A stretch of DNA of 64,000 nucleotides from Leucaena leucocephala (lineage: Eukaryota > Streptophyta > Magnoliopsida > Fabales > Fabaceae), in contig CM073562.1 of NCBI GenBank assembly GCA_037074615.1, positions 7,487,001 through 7,551,000 on the forward strand. Direction: 5' to 3'. Below, one piece after another: positions 23,901-35,900 of this stretch; within the stretch, counting starts at the first letter, position 1, and the number at the start of each line of letters is the position of its first letter. The notes below the pieces were generated by a model. That model was not told where the DNA came from. It saw only the letters and a program-made list of their open reading frames with translations, and searched no databases. Both the position numbers and the translations under genes were made by a program.

Positions 23901-26900
23901 ATATACCTAATCCAAGAAAATGAGGAACCTAAAATAATATAGGACAATCAAATTAATGAAGTTATAGCCTATATTTTCTACCTGTTTATGAGTTGGCGTT
24001 GCTGAACCCATTGCACTGTCAATCCTTAATTTCATGAAATGATCCTGAAAATTGAATGAAATAGTCACATTTGGTTTTGACAAGTTAACACTTATGGGCC
24101 TATATAAGGTTTGTCATATTCAACATCTCCTTAAGAAAGAGTGAAAACTGACCAAATGACCCGTATCGCCAGATTTTATTTTTCTTTTGGTAAAATATTG
24201 TTTAGCATTGATGAAAATGTGGTTTTCTTACAGTTCTTCGTCAAAGATCTCATCAAAATCCAGCTAATTAAATATAGTAAAAGAACCGGAACCTGTTTTT
24301 CTCTCATAAGTAGAGCACGTTTATCAGCAGGAATCTGCTCCCACCTCAAAACCTACAATTGAATTTATGCCTCACAAACTAAATTTGACAGAAGATCCAA
24401 TTCTTCTGAAGCAGTAACTTAAGAGATTTTACTGCACTTTTGCAGAAACATCTAAAGTAACTTACATATTGAGCATACTGAAATGCTTCATCACAGCTTA
24501 GGCAAGACTTGAGTGAACGCAACAAATCCTGAAATTTCAGCTAGAAATCAAGGTGATGAAACTGTAAAATGCAAGACATGCTGCAAGCGCCATCTCATAG
24601 GATATTTCACCCAATGCATGAAATGAACAAAAACAATAACCATAATTAACAGATAAGAAAGTCGAAAAGGGTGAGACAGATGTACCAGTCTCAGCAGAAC
24701 TGGTCAGAGGGAGGAAAGAGAAAATTTATTTGTATTGTTTCTAGACTGTTCTCAAGAAAAGGAATGAGCACTTCCACCAATGCGGCCAAAGGACATATGA
24801 ATCGTAGACACAAAAATGAAGGCTTATATTTGACCAACATATATTTGGGCACTTTAAATTATGTGGGTAATCTACATTTGGTCATGTAGTCATCTCTCAG
24901 TGTCCAGGCTTCCTAGCTAAGGGTCTTCCTAACGTTTCAATCACTTGAAGACAACAAAAAAGTAGTTTACATGAAGGATTTTTAATAGCAGATCCCGGAA
25001 TTGTAATAAGCTTACTGTAATTAGTAACTCCTGCTACCAATTAAGACTTGTGAGATCAAATAATGGAAATAGAAACCGTAACCTGAACATTAAATACTTC
25101 ACATTTCAAGTGAATGTGATCATGAATGCAGTGCTAAGTAGTATTAAAGTAACTTCAAAGTCAGCTCATTAAAATAATAATAAAAAAACACCAACAGTGA
25201 CTAAATCCCTCAGAAAGATGCACACATCGATAGACCTTATTTTTGTTCCTCTTGTCTCTTAGGCGTTCATCAATTATAAAGCCAACCTGTATGAAAACCA
25301 AAACACAGAGAACTTGATTCAGATACCAGAGAGATGATAGGGCATCCGGAAAACTATTGTTAGTGATAACAATATAAGCCTACTTCCTGGTGTCATTAAA
25401 TTAGGTTTTATTAATAAACTGAAGCTTGTGTAATCTTCAACTTGAGTAGAATTACTTAATGTTTTAAAGTTTATGATTTAAATATATGATTATCTTCATT
25501 ATTACAGTTTATTAATATTACCAATAATAACATTTCTTCACAGTGCCTCTAATAAACAATAGAGCACACAGGGTGAAGGTAATTCCTATAATAGAGCACT
25601 CATTCTGCCTCGGCAGATTTTCTGCAGTCATTGGAGTAGAACCGAAATTAGGAAGGATGTACTAATAACATTTTATTCCTAAATTATTTCTCTTTTTATG
25701 GATGTATTATCAATAAGCTTATTCCTTAGGACTCTTGATTCTCTCAGGACAAGGGATTTTATTGTAAACTTAACTAGGCTTCCCCCAACACCTGAAAATT
25801 AAAACATTCATTCCAAAAACAAATATGCTTCGCTCTACCTCAGCCCTTGCTCTTCCATGAATCAACTATTAGGAAACAATAATGGTAGAATCAGACCGAA
25901 TAACAGAGAAAAAATAAACAAACGAAAAAACTTTCAATAAAGAAAACCTGCTTTCCCAACACATTATGAACGTATGACCTAAATTTTTGTTCTATTATTA
26001 AATTATAGATAGATAATGTAGAATTTTGGATGAAAAAAAAATATTTCTTATTGATGAATTATATGATTTGAAATAGTCTAATGAATCATTCCTTTGACAT
26101 ATGCATCAAATATATACACAATTCTTGGAAATCAAATGAGATACACCAAGATAAAATCAAATCTCAAATAACTACTCCTAAATCAAATCTAATCTAGTAC
26201 TAATAATAACAATAATATCTCTAACTACAATACCTAATATTAATAATTCAAATATTATAATATTAGAATATTCTCACACACCCCTCAAGTTGGATCATAG
26301 ATATTGACCATGTCCAACTTGCCTACAAGTCGCTCAAATATTTCTTCTGGTAGTCCCTTGGTAAGGATATCTACAATTTGTAGCCTTGTGGATATGTAGG
26401 TGAGACACATAATCCCATCTTCTACTTTTTCACGAATGAAGTGTCTGTATACTTCTACATGTTTAGTTCTGCTATGTTGGATAGGGTTCAAGGCCATGTT
26501 TATGGCGGCCTTGTTGTCACAAAATAACTTCAATGGAGCATTTATCTTCAAATGAATTTCTTTTGCAACTCTTGCTAACCATAAACCTCCATAATTCCTT
26601 GAGCAAGAGCTCGCAATACTGATTTTGCATTACTTTTAGCCACTACTTTCTGTTTCTGACTCTGCCAGGTGACAAGATTTCCCCACACAAATGTGCAATA
26701 GCCTGAGGTAAATCGACTATCTTCTTGTGATCCTGCCCAATCAGCATCTGTGTAGATTTCTACTGATCTAATGTTGCTCTTTTTGAAGAATAGTCCACGG
26801 CCAGGAGTACCTTTTAGGTATTGCAGTATCTTGTAGGCTGAGTCCATATGTTTCTTCCTTGGATCATGCATATGTTGACTAACCACACTTACTGCAAAGG

Positions 26901-29900
26901 TGATATCAGGACGTGTGTGGGATAGATAAATGAGTTTACCAACTAGCCGTTAGTATCTTTTTTTGACTGTTCCCATTTCATCATTCTCTCGTTTCTTCTG
27001 TTTTTTAACATCTCTGTCAGTCTCTACTACAGATTTCTTTTTCTTTTGTTTCACTGTGCTAATAGGGACTTTACTCGGTTTACACCCAAGCATTCCTGTT
27101 TCTTTGAGTAGATCAAGAACATACTTTCTCTGAGATACATAAATACCATAATTGGATCTTGCTACTTCCATACCGAGGAAGTATTTCAATTTACCAAGAT
27201 CTTTGACGTCAGATTCACGATTCAATACTACCTTGATTCGATTAATCTCCTTAGTATCATTTCCTGTAACAATTATATCATCCACATAGACAATGATAAT
27301 AGTGATGAGGTTATTACATCAAGATACAAACATAGTGTGATCAGATAAACTTTACTTATACCCTTCAACCTTGAGAACACTCGAAAATCTATCAACCAGG
27401 CACGTGGTAATTGTTTCAGCCCATAGATAGATTTTCTTAGCTTACACACCTGGTTCTTTCTTCCTTCTTCAAAACCTGATGGGAGTGTCATGTATACTTC
27501 CTCTTTCAAATCTCTATTGAGGAAATCATTCTTAATATCCAGTTGTTCTAGGAGTCAATCTAGATTTGTTGCTACCGAGAGTGAATCCCTATAGTATTGA
27601 GTTTAGCAACAGGTGCAAAGGTTTTGTTGTAGTCAATATGTTTTGAGTGAACCCCCCAACAACTAGTCTAGCCTTCAACTCGTTTAGAGTACTATGAGCA
27701 TTATAATTTGGAGTAAACACCCACTTACAGCTTACAGGTTTTATTCCTAAAGGTATTTGCACTATCTTCCACGTCCCATTTTTCTCCAAGGCTTGCATCT
27801 CTTCCAACACTACCTGTTTCCACTCGGGGATAGCCAATGCTTCATGTACATTGTTAGGGATCTTGATGCTATCAAGGTTAGTCACAAAAGCATGATAACT
27901 TGGAGCAAGGGAGGCATAGGAAACAAACTTTTCGATAGATACTTTTTATATGTCCGGGGTGGTTTTCTCAATACAATGGGAAGATCCAGATCAGTCAATA
28001 TCCTCACCATGTTCAGGATCTACAACCGGTTTAGGAATTGACTCTGCCACAAAGAAATGATGGTTGTGGTCTCTATGATGTCGACGTGAGTACATTTTTC
28101 CCCATCTTTGTTGTTCAGAACTGTCTGGAGGCTGTAAGGGTTCATGTGGTGTAGGTGAAGTGGGTACAATAGGTTCCACAGGTTGAGATTCATTCCAACA
28201 CTCCCCCTAAATGGAAGACTTGGGATAATATGACCTGTGCTCATTAAAGGTGACATCTTGGGTAACGAACAAGTGTTTGGAGATTTGGTCAAAACATTTG
28301 TAACCTTTTTGAGAGGTAGAGTAACCCAAGAAGACACATTTTGTGGCACGGGTATTGAACATGGAGGGAGGATGGTAAACATGGACAAGAGCAATACAGC
28401 CAAAGACAAGTAGTGGAAGAGAAAACTGTAAGTGAGAGAAAACGTGAGTTTTTTTTAACTCCTCAATTGGAGAGACGAAGAAAAGAATGCGACTAGGAAG
28501 ACGGTTAATGAGCTGGATAGTGGTTTGGATCCCATCCCCCCAATAAAACAAAGGAGCATGACACTGAAATAAGGGAGCTCTAGCAACTTCAAAAATGTTT
28601 ATTTTTACGTTCTGCGACCCCGTTTTGTTGAGGACTATGGTTTTGGACAAAATTATAGAATGTTATAAAGACATTGGTAACCTCAGATTTATCTTTTAAC
28701 AGAAAGGCCCAACACATACGGGTATGATCATCAATAAACATGACAAAGTATTTGGACCTAGTTCGATTAGGAATCTTAGAGGGACCCCAAACATCACTAT
28801 GAATAATGGAGAAAGGGAAAGATGGTTTGTATGGAACAGGAGTAAATGAAACACGGTGATGTTTAGCAAGGCACAAGTATCGCAAAAAAAAACTTTTATT
28901 AATAGATAGTTAGGGAAACAACTTTTGCAAATAGGTAATACTAGGATGACCCAGTCTTTTATGCCATAAAAGGAAGATCTCCTCATCAGAGGTGGTGTGG
29001 GGCGTAGAGGTGTTGATCTTAGACCATAATGCACTCACGGTAGATGTGTCCAGACAATAAAGACCATCATACTCCTTAGCAGAACAAATCATCTTCCTCG
29101 ATGTGAGATCCTGAAAAGCACAATAAGTAGAGTAAAAGTGAGCCGATCAGTTTGCTTGTTTAGTCAATTTGCTAATAGAAAGCATGTTACAAGTTAAATG
29201 AGGAACATGAAGTACTAATTCAAGATGTAAAGAGTCTAAGAAAGTCACAAAACCGATGGCTGCTATAGGTGAATGAGTGCCTGTAGCAGTAGTAATTTTC
29301 TTATTTCCTGTTAAGGGATGGTAAGTGACAAACAACTTTGTATTTGATATCAATCCACTTCGATGGAAGGAGAGAGGTATGTAAAGCAATGGGAACTGTA
29401 CCTTTATGAGCCATGGATGCAGATCTGTGGGGGTTTTGTTCAGCTTGAAGAGTTTTGAACATACGTGCAATCTAATTTAGTTACCCTTAACTGAAAGATG
29501 TGGATGGCTCAGATGGGGATGGTGCATACGCTGATTCATTTGAGGCCTGGTGAGCTCGTGGCTTTTTCTACGAGGCTTCCAATCAACTGGCTTGCCATAG
29601 ATATCCCAGCATTTTTCACGAGTGTGTCCCACCTTCTTGCAGTGTTCGTAGGTGGGTCGAGTCTTACTAGAAACATCAGGGTTGTCATGCTTGCTAACAA
29701 AGGCAGTAGACTCAGGAAGAGGTTGTTTAGATTCAACAGGCATAGTCTCCCTCCTGGATTCTTCTCTGCGTACCTCAGCATAAGTCTCCAGCAGTGATGG
29801 TAGTATGGTATTACTGAGAATTCTGGCCCTTACATCATCAAATTCAGCATTTAGACCAGTAAGAAAAAGAAGTATCCTCCCTTTTTCAATCCTTTTCTGA

Positions 29901-32900
29901 TTGCGGACGACATCTGCAGGAGTATCCCACTCATCGTCATCAAGAAGATCCAGCTCTTGCCAGAATGCAACGAGATCAAGCCAGTATTCGTGCACTCCAC
30001 GAGTCCCCTGAATGCAAAGCCATATGTTGTGTTGTGGATTGAATAAGCGTGAATGGTCTTTGGTGACTGAATCTGAGTCACGAATAGCTACCCAAATATC
30101 TCGTGCTGTGGGTAGATACATGAAGCTTCATTTGACGTTTAAAGACATGGAATTGATAAGCCAGGAAGAAACCAAATGGTTATCGATGGTCCATTGTTGC
30201 ATCTCAGGAGAAGCTTCATTCGCTAGTTTTTTTGCATCACCGGTCAGATAAGCAAGTTTCCCACGCCCACTAACTGCGTGTTTTATTGCCTAAGCCCAGT
30301 CTTGATAATTTGTCAAGGTGAGCTTATCAGATACAATGGAAACAGGAACACTTGATGCCCTATTGAAGACTGCACTCAACTCGTGGGGAGTGCCAAAATT
30401 CTTCCTCTGGTCAGAACATGTAGACGACATGGAAGGATCATAAGATCAGGGACTTTACGGTAGGGTGCAGCAACTTTACGATAGCAAGGCAGCAACAACG
30501 TTACGATCGACTTGCCCGACGCACAAGACGCTGTCGGGTGCTTGAAATTAAATAGTGACAATCACGACGCTGCCCGACGCACAAGACGCTGTTGGGTGCT
30601 GGAAAAAATAGTGACAGTCATGACACTACTAGAAGGTTGGAAAGAAGCAGTTACCGTTACAACATGCGACAAACTCAAACACACAAAGTTGGATTTTTGT
30701 TTCTGTTGAACACAGCAAGCGACAGCGCTGGCTGGATATAGATTGGACTGCAGGGGCAGAGACTTCGGACGGACTTCAGTAGCAGTCCTTATGCCGCCAG
30801 CTCTGATACCATGATGAATTATATGATTTGAAATAGTCCAATGAATCATTCCTTTGGCATATGCATCAAATATATACACAGTTCTTGAAAATCAAATGAG
30901 ATACACCAAGATAAAATGAAATCTCTAATAACTACTCCTAAATCAAATCTGATCTGTTTCTAATAATAACAATAATATATCTAATTATAATATCTTAATA
31001 TTAATAATTCAAATATTATAATATTAGAATATCCCCATACTTATATTTTTGAATGGCATAGTGCATCCAAATATATACAGAGTGAAAAGAGAGAGTAAAG
31101 GTTAATAAAGGAGGCTAATAAATGCTAAATAAAGCCATACAATCAGAGAATATTTACAATAAAAACAAGGTATTCCCACAGATAATTTATAGAAAATAAT
31201 TATCTACTCCACAACTTCTAGCTTTGAATAAGTAATGCTGAAATTGATGAATTTTATGCCACACCATATACATTAGATTCTGCAAAAGAATGTTGTCGGA
31301 ATAGTACCTTGCCAAGCAACCTCTTAGGGTCATGAAATGCTTTCTTTTTGGCCCATTGATAGAATAATTGAGAAATCAAAGATCTGTCCTCCACATTAAA
31401 TCTGAAACAGATTAATATTAGGAACTTCTCAAAATCAAACATTGCTGAGAGCAAGACAAATAAGAATGCACTATGATTATCCCAGACTGGAGGGGAACCT
31501 TCTTAAAAAATTACTTCCATTATTTGCCCATGCAACCTCTGCAAGCTCCATGGAAGCCTCACTATCACCACTGTTTAGCAAGCAACCAGGCGTAGGCATC
31601 ACATCTGCTTCCGATTGTTGCTTATTGACCAACAAATCATTAGACTGCACAGTTTCCTTGGGAAGAACTTCTCGCTTAATATGTAACTCGTGTGTACTAA
31701 TTTCACCCTACATAAGTAATACTATTCACTGATTGCACAGTCATAAATAGTTGAGTATATAAATAACATTAGCAGATGTTAAATATTTGAACCCCCCAAT
31801 GGAGCTTCATATACAGTAATCATCGTGCATATTATTTGCCTATGATGACATACTGATGGAACTCAAGCTCTAAACTGTATTCAAATTAACAATAATTTGG
31901 CAGAGTGTAAGTGTAACCCAGATATCTGCACCGAAAGTAATAAAATATCAGAAACACAATTACATTTATTCCTAGCAATTTGAGAGTGCTAGGCTCTCCC
32001 ACAGCTTTATTCAAGGATTTTACTACCTTACTCGTCCTACACCCCTCCTATATATTATGAGTAATTGTAAGTAATTGTATTCCACATGTATATACTTGCT
32101 TCTGTACAATGAGTTTATATACACATTCGGGGGATATCAAGGCTATAATGACTTAACCTGATTTTCCGGGATATACAATAAACTCTAATGAATAACGCTA
32201 ATCCCTACAATCTCTCTTGATCCTAAAATCTCGGCATATTCACACTCCCCCTCAAGTTGGACCATAGATATCGAATATGTCCAACTTGCTAATAAAGTAT
32301 TCGAATTTTTCTTTGTTCAGTGCTTTTGTAAGGACATCTGCTGTTTGTTCTCCAGAGGGGACATATTTGAGCTCAACGATTCCTTCATCGATTTTTTCTC
32401 GTATAAAGTGCTTATTAATTTCTACGTGTTTCATCCGATCATGTTGCACTGGGTTATAAGATATATTTATAGCTGCCATGTTATCTGAGTAAAGTGTAAT
32501 GGGCAAGTCTGTAGGTACTTTCAATTCTTCTAGTATTCTTTTTATCCAAATCCCCTCACAAACACCAAGTGCAATGGCTTTGAATTCAGCTTCAGCACTA
32601 CTTCGAGCTACAACACTTTGTTTTTTGCTTCTCCAGGTCACCAGGTTTCCCCAGACAAATGTGAAGTAGCCAGAGGTTGACTTTCTATCCTCTTGATCAC
32701 CTGCCCAATCAGCATCTGTGAACATCCCAACTGATCTTTGTTCTAACTTTTTAAATAAAAGGCCACGTCCCGGAGATCCCTTTAGGTACCTGAGAATCCT
32801 GTACACCTCGTTCAAATGTTTCTGCTTTGGATTGTGAGAGTATTGACTTACCATACTGACTGCGAAGGCAATGTCTGGTCGGGTATGTGATAAATAGATC

Positions 32901-35900
32901 AGTTTTCCTACCATGCGTTGATATCTTCTGAGATCCACTTCTTTTCCCAAATCCGTATCATCTTTCACTTTATCAACCTTTATAGGGGTGTCACTGGGTC
33001 TACAACCCAACATGCCTATTTCTTTTAAGAGATCCATAATGTATTTCCTTTGTGAGCTGTAGATTCCTCTTCTTGACCTTGCGACCTCCATTCCTAGAAA
33101 GTATTTCATTTGTCCTAAATCCTTGACCTGGAAGTCCTGGTTTAATGCCTTCTTAACCCGTTCAATTTCTACTGAATCATCACCTGTGAGAATAATGTCA
33201 TCCACATATACTGCTAGTATGACTATTTTCCCTTTGAGGTGTTTGAAGAATAGAGTATGGTCACTCTGTCCTTGGGTATATCCCTGTGTTCTCAAAACAC
33301 GAGTGAATCTTTCAAACCATGCCCGAGGAGATTGTTTGAGCCCATATAACGATTTCTTGAGTCTGCAGACTTGATTACCTTTGTCACTTGGAAATCCTGG
33401 AGGGAGCTTCATGTACACTTCTTCCTTCAGTTCTCCATTCAAGAAAGCATTTTTTATATCCATCTGATGTAGCGGCCAATCTAGATTAGCGGCTAAGGAT
33501 AATAAGACTCTGATAGTGTTCAGCTTTGCTACTGGGGCGAACGTCTCTGTGTAATCCATACCATATACCTGTGAGAATCCTTTTGCGACCAAACGTGCCT
33601 TATATTTGTTTAGATTCCCATCTGCAGTATATTTAGGGGTGAACACCCACTTACAGCCCACTGGTTTCTTTCCTCTTGGTAAATCAACAATCTCCCAAGT
33701 GCCATTTACTTCTAGAGCATTCATTTCTTCCATAACAGCCTATCTCCAATGAGGATTAGCTAGTGCTTCATGTATGTTGTTAGGTATTGCAACCTGATCC
33801 AAATGAGAGATGAAGGTATAATAGTGAGAGGCAAGAGCTTTATACGAAACAAACCGCTCAATAGGGTGTTGAGTGCACGTCCTGGGTTGTTTCCGTAGTG
33901 CAATGGGTAGTTCAAGATCATCTTGTGTGGGCACATCCTTTTCTGAACCTATTTTTGGATCAGATTCATGAGTTGCTTCGTTTGTTTGAGGAGCTCTACT
34001 TGTCATGGGTCGGCGTGTATAAATTTTGCCCTACCTATTCGTGTCTCCCCCTGAGTTAGTGTTTTCTTGCCTTTCAAGTGTTGGATCAGGTAAGGTAACA
34101 ATCTCAAGGTGTAAACCAGGCTCAGGTTGGTTGGGCTCAGGGTGTGACGTCGGAAATTCTTTCCAATTCTCCCCCTGAATTGAAGACGGAGGATAGTAAG
34201 GTATTGTTTCATGGAAGGTAGTGTCACAGGTTAGGTATAGACGTTTAGAGATAGGATCATAGCATTTGTACCCTTTCTGTGTCCCTGTATGGCCCAAGAA
34301 AATGCTCCGGGTAGCTTTGGCTTCTAGTTTGGTAGTATGGTGAAGGTGGACGTACATGGTGCACCCGAATACTCGTAGTGGGAGGGTGTTTTCAAGGTAA
34401 GGAAGTTTGAAGTGTTCCTGTAAAACCTGTAATGGTGTGCGGAAGGTGAGTGGTTTACTAGGCATGCAGTTAATGAGAAAGGTAGCTTGAAGGATGGCGT
34501 CGCTCCAATAGAAGGAAGGGACATTGCTACTAAACATCATAGCTCTAGCGGTTTCAAGAAGGTGACGATTTTTTCGTTCGGCTATGCCATTTTGTTGGGG
34601 ACTATGAGGACACGAGCTTTTGTGAAGGATGCCATGGTTGGTTAGAAATGTGGATAGGGTGTGATTGAAATATTCAATCCCATTATCAGTGTGAAGAATC
34701 TGGATTTTCTCATGAAATTGAGTTTGGATCATGTTATAGAACTAAATGAAGGTTTGTGGAACTTGGGTTTTATCAGTTAACAGAAAGACCCAAATAACTC
34801 GAGTATGATCATCAATAAATGTTATAAACCACTTGGAGTGAGTGCGATTTGGGACACGAGATGGACCCCACAAGTCATTGTGGATTAGAGAAAAAGGTCT
34901 GGACGGACGATAGGGAGTACGAGGAAATGAGGTACGATGGTGTTTGGCAAGTTCACAAGATTCACAATGAAAGTTGGAGGTCCTTTTATTATTGCAAATA
35001 GAGGGAAACATAGTAGACATGTAATGAAAATTAGGATGTCCTAATCGTTGATGCCACAAATCTATTTCACTAATCTGAGGGAGAGACACAGCCTTACAGG
35101 ATCTGAAATATTGAATATCACAATTATTCAGGTAGTAGAGCCCCTCAAATTCCTTAGCAACACCAATCGTCATCCCTGTGGACAGGTCCTGAAAAATACA
35201 TTGAGTAGCAGAAAAATTAGCATGACATTGCTTATCTCGTGCCAATTGGCTGACAGATAATAAGTTGCATTTTAAGTTAGGAACATGTAGGACATCATTC
35301 AGATCTAATGTGTCATTGACTTTAATACTCCCAACACCAGCAACGACCGAGGTAGAGGCATCTGCTATCTTTACTGTGAGACGTGACTTTGTAGGGGCAT
35401 AGGTGGCAAATAAGGAGTAATTGTCAGTCATGTGGTCAGATGCACCTGAATCAACAATCCATATAGGCCCAGAATTCATACCTTTAATGGTAGCTAAAGC
35501 CTTAAAAAATTTACCTCGGTTTACCACACTCGCAGTTGGCTGTTTATTTTCCAAAGCAGCCAGTCTTTCCAAAATTAAGCTAAGTTGGTCGGGTGCAGGA
35601 ACCAAAGGCATGTTGTCTAAATTAGTGACATCAGCAGTATACCCTTTTGACTTACCTTTTTTAGGTTTCCAATCTGGTGGCTTGCCATAAATGTCCCAAC
35701 ATGTACTTTTTGTATGACCCACCTTTTTGCAATGCTCACAAAAAGGACGCTGATGGACTTGGGCCATGTCACGTTGATGGACTTGGGCTGTATCACGCTG
35801 ATGGACGTCACGCTGTCAATTTGGGCTTGGGCCCATATGTTTTTGCAGCGAGCTTGTTCCCCGAGAGATTAGGGCAGACGCATCACTTCCTGGGCTCACG

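Larger units (their letters stand above)
24045..26046. other. Introns 24-27 of the helicase between exons
   Basis: Apart from exons 25 to 27, this stretch is AT-rich intron with no recognisable element, ending at the CTTAT duplication of copia C. Confidence 0.5.
26052..31039 (-). mobile_element. Copia C: older complete-length copia in intron 24
   Basis: LTRs at 26052-26278 and 30812-31039 differ at roughly 17 of about 227 sites, including a terminal CA to TA change in the right copy. A perfect CTTAT target duplication flanks the element (26047-26051, 31040-31044). The primer site TGGTATCAGAGC (minus, 30811-30800) abuts the right LTR. The coding region is broken by many stops and shifts. It is older than copia A and B, and lies in the same orientation as the helicase. 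Confidence 0.92.
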
